Source of the DNA: DATDMG01 sp036518955
GTDB taxonomy: Bacteria > Actinomycetota > Actinomycetes > Actinomycetales > Kineosporiaceae
Assembly (NCBI GenBank): GCA_036518955.1
Contig: DATDMG010000010.1
Coordinates: 1 to 64,000 of the forward strand
Direction of reading: 5' to 3'
DNA: 64,000 nt
The notes under the pieces were generated by a model. The model had not been told where the DNA came from, did no database searches, and saw only the letters and a list, made by a program, of their open reading frames with translations. Shown here one piece after another: positions 33,341 through 41,766 of the stretch (the first letter of the stretch is position 1; the number at the start of each line of letters is the position of its first letter). Made by a program: the position numbers and the translations under genes.

Positions 33341-33890
33341 TCAAACCTCACTTCATTCTCTCGCATTTCTCGGTGATTTGAGTGAACTTCTTCGTCGCTC
33401 ACCAGGGAAAGGCGGTGTTCGCCTGTGTCTCGAGCATGTGCGAAGGCTCGGCGGTGTGGCACCGCTGACGGTCGATATTCTCACCATGCTTGGCCCGTTC
33501 GGGATGTGACGCTATGGCTTCGTAAACCTTCAGTCCGATGGCCTGGTGACGGGTTGGTGGCAGCGCGTAGTGGACGGGCAGACGGACGGGCTGCCGGGCG
33601 AGGGAGACCGCCGGGTCCGGCAGTGACTGCCCGCGACGCCGTCCCCGGCCGCCACCGCGCAGGCCGCCCGGGTCGGCGGCGCCGAGCCGGACGCCGCCCA
33701 CACGCAGATCCCCAGCTACGCCACGACCTGGACACCGCCAGAACCGACGCCGCCCGTGCCCAGGCCACGGCCGCCACCGCGGGGAGCTGGTGGGCGGCGC
33801 GATCGGGCCTTGTGGCCGGAGACGTTTGGAACACAACATGACAATTCAGACATCATGTCAGCCTCAAGATCTGCGCGATAGGTGAAGATC
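33341..33890. other. Probable decayed region
   Basis: About 550 bases with no intact gene. The stretch 33720-33800 read on the plus strand gives a coiled-coil-like segment (L-D-T-A-R-T-D-A-A-R-A-Q-A-T-A-A-T) that may be a leftover of a DNA-binding or structural protein, but the frame around it is not gene-like. Confidence 0.35.
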
Positions 33891-35108
33891 ATGCCCCCTG
33901 GCAACCGCATCCCGACCACCCACGTCGGGAGCCTGCCCCGCACTCCGGACCTGATCGAGCTCAACCGGGCCCGGATCTCGACGCCGGGCGCCGAGATCGA
34001 GCCGCGGTTCACGGAGAGCCTGCGCTCCGCGGTCGAGCGGGTCGTGAGTCGGCAGGTCGAGCTGGGCATGGACGTGCCGAACGACGGCGAGTACGGCCAC
34101 GAGATGGACAGCGCCCTCGACTACGGCGCCTGGTGGGGCTACGTCTTCCACCGGCTGGGCGGGCTGGAACTCGGCGGGCCCCAGCTCTGGGAGATGCCGC
34201 TGCGCCGGTCCTCGCCGGGGAACGTCGTCCTGACCAGCTTCTTGGACCGGCGCGACTGGCGGCTCTTCGAGGAGGCCTACACCGACCCGGAGGCCGGGGT
34301 GTCGCTGGGGGGCTCACAGCGGCGGTTCCCGGTCTGCCGCGGGCCGATCACCTACACCGGCCAGGCCGCGGTCGCCCGGGACATCGCCGCCGTCCGCGCC
34401 GCGATGTCGGCCGCCGGGGCGAGTGAGGCGTTCCTCAACGCGGTGGCGCCGGGCAGCTGCGCCCGGTTCGCGAACGAGTACTACGCCACGGATGAGGAGT
34501 TCATGTACGCCTGCGCCACCGCCCTGCGCGAGGAGTACACCGCCATCATCGACGCAGGGCTCATCCTGCAGTTGGACGACCCGTGCATCGCCGAGAACTG
34601 GGACCAGATCAACCCGGCCCCCTCCGTCGAGGACTACCAGCGCTTCACCAGGCAGCGGGTGGAGGCGCTGAACCACGCCATCGCCGGCCTGCCGTCGGAG
34701 CGCATCCGCTTCCACCTCTGCTGGGGCAGCTGGCACGGTCCGCACACCACGGACATCCCGATGGCGGACATCCTCGAGGTGATGCTGGCGGTCAACGCCG
34801 ACACGTACTTGTTCGAGGCGGCGAACGTCCGGCACGAGCACGAGTGGAAGGTGTGGCAGGACGTCACGCTCCCGGAGGGCAAGGTCATCGCTCCGGGGGT
34901 GGTCAGCCACGCGACCAACCTGGTCGAGCACCCCGAACTCGTGGCCGACCGGATCGTCCGGTTCGCCGAGGTGGTGGGCCGCGAGAACGTGATGGCGGGA
35001 ACCGACTGCGGGCTCGGCGGCCGGGTGCACCAGCAGATCGCGTGGGCGAAGCTCGAGTCGCTGATCGAGGGGGCGGAGCTGGCCAGTCGCCGCCTCTGGC
35101 GCGGCTGA
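33891..35108 (+). CDS. Cobalamin-independent methionine synthase-like (MetE C-terminal family) protein
   Basis: 405 residues; the ATG at 33891 is preferred over GTG 33882 because AGGTGA lies 6 bases upstream of it. Only the C-terminal barrel of MetE is present. All four zinc ligands of MetE can be seen: H-L-C (His275, Cys277), Glu309 (L-F-E-A-A-N) and Cys373 (T-D-C-G-L-G-G-R). N-terminal T-T-H-V-G-S-L-P-R-T fits the family. Such short homologues act as methionine synthases with other methyl donors or as thiol alkyltransferases (for example epoxyalkane:coenzyme M transferase relatives). The actual substrate is unknown. Confidence 0.85.
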   Translation: MPPGNRIPTTHVGSLPRTPDLIELNRARISTPGAEIEPRFTESLRSAVERVVSRQVELGMDVPNDGEYGHEMDSALDYGAWWGYVFHRLGGLELGGPQLWEMPLRRSSPGNVVLTSFLDRRDWRLFEEAYTDPEAGVSLGGSQRRFPVCRGPITYTGQAAVARDIAAVRAAMSAAGASEAFLNAVAPGSCARFANEYYATDEEFMYACATALREEYTAIIDAGLILQLDDPCIAENWDQINPAPSVEDYQRFTRQRVEALNHAIAGLPSERIRFHLCWGSWHGPHTTDIPMADILEVMLAVNADTYLFEAANVRHEHEWKVWQDVTLPEGKVIAPGVVSHATNLVEHPELVADRIVRFAEVVGRENVMAGTDCGLGGRVHQQIAWAKLESLIEGAELASRRLWRG

Positions 35109-35121
35109 GCGGGGCCCGCGG

Positions 35122-35781
35122 CTACCCGACGAGCGCCGTGCGGGCCGCCCGGAGGTCGGCGACCAGGGCGGCGTACGCCGCCTCCCGGTCGTCCGCCCGC
35201 AGCACGGACGACGGATGGACGGTCGGCACGAACCGGCGGGGCCCGAGCATGGTGTCGGCGGTGACGATCTCGCCGCGATGCTGCGTCACCCGGAACCGCG
35301 ACCCGAGGAGAGCCTTGGCCGCGGTCGCGCCGAGGACGACGACCACTCGCGGATCGACGCTCCGCAACTCGGCGACGAGCCACGGTCGGCAGGCCGCGAT
35401 GTGGGCCAGCTCGGGGGTGGCGTGGATCCGGCGCTTGCCGCGCGTGGTGAACCGGAAGTGCTTGACCGCGTTCGTCACGTACAGGTCGTCGCGCGGCAGG
35501 TCGGCGTCCGCCACGGCGCGCTGCAGCAGCCGACCGGCCGGCCCGACGAAGGGCACCCCGCGCTCGTCCTCGACGTCCCCGGGCTGCTCGCCCACGAGCG
35601 CGATGCCGGCCCGCGGGCTGCCCGCGGAGAACACCACCTGGGTCGCGGACTCCCACAGCTCGCATCCCCGGCAGGCGGGCGCGGCGCGGCGGAGCGCGTC
35701 GACGTCCGCGTGGTCGGGCACCCAGTGCTGGGCCCCCGGCCGCTCGATCCGGGTCCCCTGTCGATCGGTCGCGCCGGTCAC
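35122..35781 (-). CDS. Uracil-DNA glycosylase of the UdgX type
   Basis: 219 residues. Family-4-like Fe-S uracil-DNA glycosylase: Cys37 and Cys40 (A-C-R-G-C-E-L) and Cys131 (A-C-R-P-W-L) are visible cluster ligands. Motif A is G-E-Q-P-G-D-V-E-D, with G-V-P-F-V-G-P-A-G-R-L-L and H-P-S-S-V-L-R. The diagnostic UdgX loop G-K-R-R-I-H is present (His120). In the mycobacterial UdgX that His forms a covalent bond with uracil-containing DNA after base removal. The sequence closely resembles the M. smegmatis protein along this stretch. Probably a DNA-repair enzyme that locks onto uracil in DNA. Confidence 0.93.
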   Translation of the reverse strand: MTGATDRQGTRIERPGAQHWVPDHADVDALRRAAPACRGCELWESATQVVFSAGSPRAGIALVGEQPGDVEDERGVPFVGPAGRLLQRAVADADLPRDDLYVTNAVKHFRFTTRGKRRIHATPELAHIAACRPWLVAELRSVDPRVVVVLGATAAKALLGSRFRVTQHRGEIVTADTMLGPRRFVPTVHPSSVLRADDREAAYAALVADLRAARTALVG

Positions 35782-35832
35782 CCACCCAGCCTGGCGCGGG
35801 TCCGGCCGGGCGCCACCCGGCCACCCTCCGGC

Positions 35833-36270
35833 TCAGGGCAGGGTGACCGCCGTCTTGTAACTCAGCAGCATCCGGGCCAGCCGGGCGAACTGGGGACCGA
35901 CCGAGGACTTGACCAGGTAGCCGGCGATGTTCGCGTGGTACGCCCGGGTGCGGTCCGCATCGGCCGAGGACGTGGTGAGCACGAACACGACCAGGTCGCG
36001 CAGCGCCGGGTCGTTGCGGAGAGCGTGCAGGAACTCGAAGCCGTCCATCCGCGGCATGTTGAGGTCCAAGAGGACGATCACCGGGCGGGACACGCTCTGG
36101 TGCCTGTGCTCGCCCCGGAGCACCTCGAGGGCCTCGACGCCGTCCTCGACCCAGACGACCTCGACCGGGATCTGGCTGCGCCGGATGCTGCGCATCACCG
36201 CCTCGGCGTCGACGTCGTCGTCCTCCACCAGAAGGACCGTCACCTGGTCAGGATTCCGGTCAGGATTCAT
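35833..36270 (-). CDS. Single-domain response regulator (Rcp1-like)
   Basis: 145 residues, receiver only. Acidic pocket L-V-E-D-D-D-V, phospho-acceptor in V-L-L-D-L-N-M-P-R-M-D-G, Thr in F-V-L-T-T-S-S-A-D-A-D, and Lys in G-Y-L-V-K-S. No output domain, so it relays phosphate or regulates by binding, as Rcp1 does with phytochrome-type kinases. ATG 36270 has GAGGAGAGG upstream and overlaps the histidine kinase 3' end by 11 bases, so the kinase is its partner. Confidence 0.93.
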   Translation of the reverse strand: MNPDRNPDQVTVLLVEDDDVDAEAVMRSIRRSQIPVEVVWVEDGVEALEVLRGEHRHQSVSRPVIVLLDLNMPRMDGFEFLHALRNDPALRDLVVFVLTTSSADADRTRAYHANIAGYLVKSSVGPQFARLARMLLSYKTAVTLP

Positions 36271-37549
36271 GCAGACCTCTCCTCGGGATCCGGGGCCACC
36301 ACACACGGAAGATCGCCCCTCGTCCGCCGACGCCGTCCGCCGGCGACACCACCTCGACCCGCCCGCCGTGCGATCCGACGAGCCGTTTCACCAGTGCCAG
36401 ACCGATCCCGGACCGGCCGGGACCGTCGTCCAGCGTCTGGAACAGCCGGAAGATCCGCTCGTGCGCGGCCGGCGGGACCCCCGGCCCGTCGTCGCGGACG
36501 TCGATCCGGCAGAAGGTGCCGTCCGGCCGGGCGGTCACCCCGATCACACCCGCCGCCCGGTCGTGATGCTTGACCGCGTTCGCCAGCAGGTTGCGCAGCA
36601 CGGTCTCCAGCGGGCTGCGGACGGCGGGGAACGGCTCGACGTCGACGTCCAGCTCCAGCCGGAACCCGGCGGGGAGCGGGTCCAGCTCGAGGATCCCCCG
36701 GACCAGTTCCCCGACCTCCACCGGGCCCAGCACGGCGGCCCTGCCGCTCGACCCGGCGCCCCCGGCGGACCGGGCGTAGGCGAACAGGGCGTCCATCAGC
36801 GTCTGCATCCGGTCGACCCGGACGGCGATCCGGTCGAGGTTGCGGGTGACCGCCGGCGGCATCGCGTCCAGCGCCGACTCGAGGTCCTCCCGGAGCCAGT
36901 CCACCAGGTCGCGGATCCCTCGCAGGGGCGACCGCAGATCGTGCGACGCGACGTGCAGGAACTCCTCCAGGGTGGCGTTGGCCCGGTGCAGCTGCAGCTC
37001 CAGCCGGGCGCGACCGGAGATGTCCGCGACCGTCGCGACGGCGTGCTCCGCCCCGCCCCAGGGCACCCAGGCCAGGCCGATCTCGACCGCGACGTCGCTG
37101 CCGTCCGCGTGCCGGGCGACCAGCTCTCGGCCGTTGCCGACCATCCTCACCCGCGGGTCCTCGAAGTACTCCTCGAGCAGGACGGCGTGCCTCGCCCGGT
37201 GCCGCTCCGGGATGAGGATCTCCAACGGGCGTCCGACGAGTTCCTCCTCCCGGTAGCCGAGGATCTTCTGCAGGGCGCGGTTGGCCAGCACGATCGTGCC
37301 GGCGCCGTCGACGAGGACCTGGCCGTAGGGCGAGGAGTCGAAGAAGAGCCGGAACGCGTCCTCGCCCGCTGCCCGTACCGTCGCGGCGGGGAGCAGTGAC
37401 TCCAGCGGCCGGCCGATGAGCGCGTGCGGGGATTGGCCGAGGTGGTCCGCGAGCGCGGGGGTCACCTCGACGATCAGGCCCTCGTCGTCCACCGCCACCA
37501 GGCCCAGCCGCCGGTCGTCGAGGGTCGTGGCGGAAACGTCGGGATGCAT
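36260..37549 (-). CDS. PAS-domain sensor histidine kinase
   Basis: 429 residues from ATG 37549 (GGGAGGG upstream). Cytosolic, no membrane segment. Two PAS domains (about 10-55, partial, and 65-180; S-P-Y-G-Q-V-L-V-D-G-A-G-T-I-V-L-A-N-R-A-L), then a HisKA domain with F-L-H-V-A-S-H-D-L-R-S-P-L (His203) and a HATPase_c domain (N-L-L-A-N-A-V-K-H-H; D-D-G-P-G-V-P; G-I-G-L-A-L-V-K-R-L). Layout resembles phytochrome-like kinases lacking the chromophore domain. Phosphorylates the coupled downstream receiver. Signal unknown. Confidence 0.93.
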   Translation of the reverse strand: MHPDVSATTLDDRRLGLVAVDDEGLIVEVTPALADHLGQSPHALIGRPLESLLPAATVRAAGEDAFRLFFDSSPYGQVLVDGAGTIVLANRALQKILGYREEELVGRPLEILIPERHRARHAVLLEEYFEDPRVRMVGNGRELVARHADGSDVAVEIGLAWVPWGGAEHAVATVADISGRARLELQLHRANATLEEFLHVASHDLRSPLRGIRDLVDWLREDLESALDAMPPAVTRNLDRIAVRVDRMQTLMDALFAYARSAGGAGSSGRAAVLGPVEVGELVRGILELDPLPAGFRLELDVDVEPFPAVRSPLETVLRNLLANAVKHHDRAAGVIGVTARPDGTFCRIDVRDDGPGVPPAAHERIFRLFQTLDDGPGRSGIGLALVKRLVGSHGGRVEVVSPADGVGGRGAIFRVWWPRIPRRGLHES

Positions 37550-37817
37550 CGACCCTCCCCAGCGTCGTCGAACGGCTGTCCCGGGTGTCGCCGCGAGGGG
37601 GAGCGGCAGCACGTCGTCGGACAGCGCCAGGCCACTGGCCGACCGAGCGCCGTCACCGATACGGTAACGCGAATGACGCTGCGTGTACGAATAGTTGACG
37701 TCATACCCTCATGATCATGCCCTTCAGGCATGATCATGCATGACGGTCGTGATCATGCGGCCGCGATGCACCCGTGCCCGAGCCGACGTGCTGCCCGATC
37801 ACCGCCGGGGTGCGTGA
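37550..37817. other. Intergenic region rich in TGATCA palindromes
   Basis: No gene. Besides the hairpin at 37710-37738 there are copies at about 37749 (GTGATCATGCGG) and 37815 (GCGTGATCACAG). The kinase promoter must lie near 37600-37700. Confidence 0.5.
37710..37738. repeat. Hairpin CATGATCATGCC-N5-GGCATGATCATG
   Basis: Perfect 12-base inverted arms around CTTCA, each arm itself containing the palindrome ATGATCAT. It is the clearest member of the TGATCA intergenic family in this window. Confidence 0.75.
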
Positions 37818-38591
37818 TCACAGGTGCGATGCATGATCGCTGTCGGCGGGCATGGTCACTACGGGGGTCGGCTCGGTGGGAACGGCCTCCGGGTCGGGTT
37901 CCATCCAGGCGGGGATCCCGCCGAGGGCCATCACCAGGGCGGCCGCCTGGGCCCGGAGGATCCGGGCGTCCGCGGGGTCGCTGACCTCCGCGAGGGTCAC
38001 CAGGGCCGGGGCGATCCCGACGGTGAAGCCGAGCTCGAGGCGGAGCCGCAACGACTCCCGGTATCCCGCCACCGCCACCTCGCGGTCGCCGTTCGCCGCC
38101 GCAGCCGCCGCGAGGTGGCGCAGGGTGTGGGACTGCAGGAGGAGGTCGCCGGTGGCGACCGCGACGTCGTGGGCCTGCTCGAACCAGTCCCGGGCGAGGT
38201 CCGGCCGGCTGTGCAGGTTCGCGGCCACCAGGCCCCGGCGGAGCTGCGCGCGCGCCCACGTGGTCGTCGCCGGGGGCGCCAGGGTGGCGGCCTCGTCGAG
38301 CAGTTCGGCGGCCTGGTCCGCCCGGTCGGCCCGCTCGAGCAGAGTGGCCACGTACGCGAGGTAGCCGTCCTCGCAGAGCGCGGCCGCCCGCTCGGCGTCG
38401 GCCCGGGCCAGGGTGAGCGCATGCCGGGTCGCAGACCTGGCGTCGTCCCAGCCGGTGGCCGTGAACAGGCACCGCTCCACCAGGACGGCGGCCCGCTCGG
38501 TGGCGGCCACCGGATCGTGTTCGGCGGCCGGGGCCAGCAACTCGGCCGCCTCACGCCAGCAGCCACGGTGCCGCAATCGGGTGACCGACAT
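37818..38591 (-). CDS. TPR-like helical protein
   Basis: 257 residues from ATG 38591 (GAGGTGG upstream). Almost entirely Ala/Leu/Arg-rich helices in pairs with TPR-like spacing (for example C-L-F-T-A-T-G-W-D-D-A-R ... A-L-T-L-A-R-A-D-A-E-R-A-A). No catalytic motif, signal peptide or membrane segment. Probably a cytosolic protein-interaction scaffold. It lies between the two-component pair and the divergent protease-MoxR operon. Not recognised further. Confidence 0.7.
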   Translation of the reverse strand: MSVTRLRHRGCWREAAELLAPAAEHDPVAATERAAVLVERCLFTATGWDDARSATRHALTLARADAERAAALCEDGYLAYVATLLERADRADQAAELLDEAATLAPPATTTWARAQLRRGLVAANLHSRPDLARDWFEQAHDVAVATGDLLLQSHTLRHLAAAAAANGDREVAVAGYRESLRLRLELGFTVGIAPALVTLAEVSDPADARILRAQAAALVMALGGIPAWMEPDPEAVPTEPTPVVTMPADSDHASHL

Positions 38592-38720
38592 CGCCGAACC
38601 ACCTCGTCCCTGATCATGCGGCCTGGGTCGGGGTGATCGTCGCACAACCTGGGAATCGCACAACCTCGGAATTGACCGTGAACTGAGCTCCCGGGAGGTG
38701 TCAAAACCGCTGACGCGACG

Positions 38721-38735
38721 TACATTCCAGGGATG
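38721..38735 (+). promoter_or_regulatory. Putative leaderless promoter (TACATT-N6-ATG) of the protease-MoxR operon
   Basis: TACATT ends 6 bases before ATG 38733; no Shine-Dalgarno. Confidence 0.5.
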
Positions 38736-39659
38736 GACCGGGCAGCCCTCCCGCTGGCCCACGGCGCGCTTGGTCGGGGTTCGAGCCCGGTGCTCGATCA
38801 GGTTCCCGGCCAGGCCGCGCCCAGCCAGGAGCCCGCCGACCCTGCGGCCCACCTGCCGCGACGTCCGAGACGCCGTGCCATGGCGGTCGTCGTCGGTGCG
38901 CTGGCGTGCGCGCTCGGCGTGTTGTGGTACGTGCGCGGCCCGGCCGCCGGGCCGCCGCCGCTGACCAGGGCGGACGTCGACCACGCGGTGGTGACGGGCA
39001 TCCAGCGGGCGCTGCAGCAGGCCCGGAACGCCCCGTCGGACGCCGCGGCGGCCTACCGCACGATCTCTCCGTCGCTGGTCACGATCACCACCCAACCGGC
39101 GGCGGGCAGCGGCGCCACCGAGGCCGAGCTGGGGTCCGGCGTCGTCGTCAACGCGTCCGGCTCGGTGCTCACGGCGCTGCACGTGGTGGAGACCGAGGGC
39201 AAGCCCAACGGTGCGATCCAGGTGCGGTTCGCGGACGGCACGGTCGCGACCGGAACGGTGGCGGGTCGGCAGCCCGACAGCGACATCGCCGTCCTGGCCG
39301 TCGACCGGTTGCCGCACGTGGTGGTTCCCGCGGTGATGGGCGGTGGCGTCCAGGTGGGTGACTCGGTGTTCCCGGTGGGCAGCCCGTTCGGCCTCACCGG
39401 CACGCTCACCGCCGGCGTGGTGTCCGCGCTGGACCGGGAGGTGCGGACGCCGGGCGGCGCCGCCCTGAAGGGGCTGATCCAGTTCGACGCGGCGGTCAAC
39501 CCCGGCAACAGCGGCGGCCCGCTGCTGAACCGGGACGGCCAGGTGATCGGGATCGTGACCGGGCTGGCCAACCCCTCCGGGCAGAAGTACTTCGTCGGGA
39601 TCGGGTTCGCCGTCCCGATCGCGACCGCCGGCGGTGCGGCCGGCATGCCACAACGATGA
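38733..39659 (+). CDS. Membrane-anchored trypsin-like serine protease (HtrA-like, no PDZ)
   Basis: 308 residues. Cytosolic N-terminus of about 50 residues, Arg cluster, one transmembrane helix (about 50-67), then an extracytoplasmic S1C protease domain. Catalytic His is in S-V-L-T-A-L-H-V-V, Asp in D-S-D-I-A-V-L-A-V, Ser in N-P-G-N-S-G-G-P-L. No PDZ domain follows; the protein ends soon after the last barrel strand. It is the first gene of a run with MoxR, DUF58 and VWA genes, suggesting a role in maturation or quality control of that membrane assembly (inference). Confidence 0.85.
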   Translation: MDRAALPLAHGALGRGSSPVLDQVPGQAAPSQEPADPAAHLPRRPRRRAMAVVVGALACALGVLWYVRGPAAGPPPLTRADVDHAVVTGIQRALQQARNAPSDAAAAYRTISPSLVTITTQPAAGSGATEAELGSGVVVNASGSVLTALHVVETEGKPNGAIQVRFADGTVATGTVAGRQPDSDIAVLAVDRLPHVVVPAVMGGGVQVGDSVFPVGSPFGLTGTLTAGVVSALDREVRTPGGAALKGLIQFDAAVNPGNSGGPLLNRDGQVIGIVTGLANPSGQKYFVGIGFAVPIATAGGAAGMPQR

Positions 39660-39724
39660 TCCAGCCATGATCCACGGATGATCGAGGGTTGACCGCCACG
39701 GTGCAGAATCGAGCCGGGAGAGCC

Positions 39725-40819
39725 ATGGACACGCCGCCACCGACAGACGCCCCGACGGCACAGGCCGACCGGGCACCGCACCCCTTGGAACATGCGCTGT
39801 ACGAGGTCAAGAAGACCATCGTCGGCCAGGACGGCCTGCTCGAACGGATGTTCGTCGCCCTGCTGGCGCGTGGCCACCTGCTCGTCGAGGGTGTCCCGGG
39901 GCTCGCCAAGACCATGGCGATCAAGTCGCTGGCGCACGCCATCGGCGGTGTCTTCGGGCGTATCCAGTTCACCCCCGACCTGGTCCCGGCGGACGTCGTC
40001 GGCACCCGGATCTACAACCAGCGAGAGGGTGAGTTCGAGGTCTCGCTCGGGCCGGTGTTCGCGAACCTGCTGCTCGCCGATGAGATCAACCGGGCGCCCG
40101 CGAAGGTGCAGAGCGCGCTGCTGGAGGTGATGCAGGAGCGTCAGGTGACCATCGGCGGCACCACGTATCCGGCGCCGGATCCGTTCCTGGTCATGGCCAC
40201 GCAGAACCCGATCGAGTCCGAGGGCACCTACCCGCTGCCGGAGGCGCAGGTCGACCGGTTCATGCTCAAGGTCCTGGTCGGCTACCCCTCGCCGGAGGAG
40301 GAGTTCGTCGTGGTCGAGCGGATGACCGCGCCGCCGGTCCCGCTGACCCGGGTCCTGGACCCGGAGCGGCTGCGGGGTTACCAGCAGGCCGCGGACGCCG
40401 TGTACGTCGACCCGGGGATCATCCAGTTCGCCGTCCGGCTGGCCACCGCGACCCGGGTGCCGGCCTCGGTGGGGCGCGCGGACCTGGCGAAATACCTCTC
40501 GTTCGGGGCGAGTCCCCGGGCGTCCATCAACCTGGTACAGGCCGCGAAGGCCTTGGCGTTCCTCCGGGGGCGCGACTACGCCCTGCCGGTCGACGCCCGC
40601 GACCTGGCGCGGGACGTGCTGCGGCACCGGCTGGTCCTCTCCTACGAGGCGCTGGCGGACGGGGTGTCTCCCGACGACCTGCTCGGGCCGCTGATGGACG
40701 CGGTCCCGTTGCCCGACATCCCGCTGCGTGAGCGCGGTGGGCGCACGACGGCGGTCCTCGGCGCCCAGTCCCGCGCCACCGGCCCAGGTGACGGGCAGGC
40801 ATGGCGACGCCGGCCCTGA
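39725..40819 (+). CDS. MoxR-family AAA+ ATPase
   Basis: 364 residues from ATG 39725 (GGGAG upstream). Walker A G-V-P-G-L-A-K-T, Walker B L-L-A-D-E-I-N-R-A-P, sensor 1 M-A-T-Q-N-P-I-E, and E-G-T-Y-P-L-P-E-A-Q-x-D-R-F are diagnostic. MoxR ATPases act as chaperones inserting or activating metal or protein cofactors together with VWA-domain partners. Here the partners are encoded directly downstream (DUF58 overlapping by 19 bases, then two VWA proteins). Client unknown. Confidence 0.95.
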   Translation: MDTPPPTDAPTAQADRAPHPLEHALYEVKKTIVGQDGLLERMFVALLARGHLLVEGVPGLAKTMAIKSLAHAIGGVFGRIQFTPDLVPADVVGTRIYNQREGEFEVSLGPVFANLLLADEINRAPAKVQSALLEVMQERQVTIGGTTYPAPDPFLVMATQNPIESEGTYPLPEAQVDRFMLKVLVGYPSPEEEFVVVERMTAPPVPLTRVLDPERLRGYQQAADAVYVDPGIIQFAVRLATATRVPASVGRADLAKYLSFGASPRASINLVQAAKALAFLRGRDYALPVDARDLARDVLRHRLVLSYEALADGVSPDDLLGPLMDAVPLPDIPLRERGGRTTAVLGAQSRATGPGDGQAWRRRP

Positions 40820-41766
40820 CCCCGGAGCGCGTCCTGCGGCGACTGGAGTGGCGGGTGATCCGCCGGCTGGACGGTCGCCTGCAGGGCGACTACCGGAGTC
40901 TGTTCCGAGGACCGGGCGTCGACGTCGCAGACCTGCGGGAGTACCAGCCCGGCGACGACCTGCGGCACATCGACTGGAATGTGACCGCCCGGATGGACAC
41001 CCCGTTCGTCCGCGAGTACCTCGAGGACCGCGAGGTCACCGCCTGGTTGCTCCTCGACCGCTCGCCGTCCATGGGCGTCGGCCCGATCGACCGGCGCAAG
41101 CACGTCGTGGTCGCCGAGATCGCCGCGACCGTCGCCCAGGTGCTGACCCGCGGGGGGAACCGGGTGGGCGCCGTCCTGTTCGACGCCGACCTGGAGCAGA
41201 CCGTGCCGCCCGGGCACGGCCGGACCCAGGTGCTCCGCATCCTGTCGCTGCTCCTGGATCCACCCCCGGCCGCCGGGCCCGACCCGGTGCCCGCCGGCCG
41301 GCGGCCGCGGCTCCGGCGGCGCGATCCGGCCCGTCCGGCCGCGGGCCCACGTCGGACCACCGACCTGTCGGTGCCCCTGCGGGCGGCCGCGGGGATCGCC
41401 CGCCGGCGTTCCCTGGTCGTGATCGTGTCCGACTTCATCTCCGAGCCCGGCTGGGAGCGGCCGCTCGCGTTGCTCGCCCGGCGCCACGACGTCGTCGCGC
41501 TGCAGGTGCAGGACCGCCGTGAGTTCGAGCTACCCGCGGCCGGGATGGTCTTCGTCGAGGACGCCGAGACCGGTGAGCAGATCTTCGTGGACACCGCGGA
41601 CCCGGGTTTCCAGCAGCGGCTGCGGGCGGTTGCCGAGGAACGCCAGGCCGTGCTCGCCGAGACGGCGAGCAGCGCCGGCGCCGACCTGTTCACCGTGACC
41701 ACCGACGAGGACCTGGTGCGCGCGCTCGCCCGGGTCGCCGACCTGCGCAAACGGAGGCGGCGGTGA
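40801..41766 (+). CDS. DUF58-domain protein (VWA-like)
   Basis: 321 residues. Signature segment R-G-P-G-V-D-V-A-D-L-R-E-Y-Q-P-G-D-D-L-R and H-I-D-W-N-V-T-A-R, followed by a degenerate VWA fold with L-L-L-D-R-S-P-S-M-G (MIDAS-like). An Arg/Pro-rich loop at about 155-185 interrupts the fold. DUF58 proteins are the standard companion of MoxR. Overlaps MoxR by 19 bases and the next gene by 4, indicating translational coupling. Confidence 0.92.
   Translation: MATPALTPERVLRRLEWRVIRRLDGRLQGDYRSLFRGPGVDVADLREYQPGDDLRHIDWNVTARMDTPFVREYLEDREVTAWLLLDRSPSMGVGPIDRRKHVVVAEIAATVAQVLTRGGNRVGAVLFDADLEQTVPPGHGRTQVLRILSLLLDPPPAAGPDPVPAGRRPRLRRRDPARPAAGPRRTTDLSVPLRAAAGIARRRSLVVIVSDFISEPGWERPLALLARRHDVVALQVQDRREFELPAAGMVFVEDAETGEQIFVDTADPGFQQRLRAVAEERQAVLAETASSAGADLFTVTTDEDLVRALARVADLRKRRRR

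Noticed and set aside
33425..33841. Plus-strand open frame of 138 codons between the isonitrile relic and the MetE-like gene
   Set aside because: Composition is not protein-like over most of its length, there is no ribosome-binding site, and only a short coiled-coil-like patch is seen.
37710..37738. TGATCA hairpin as CRISPR repeat or transposon end
   Set aside because: No regular spacing, no spacers, no transposase nearby, and copies differ outside the core.
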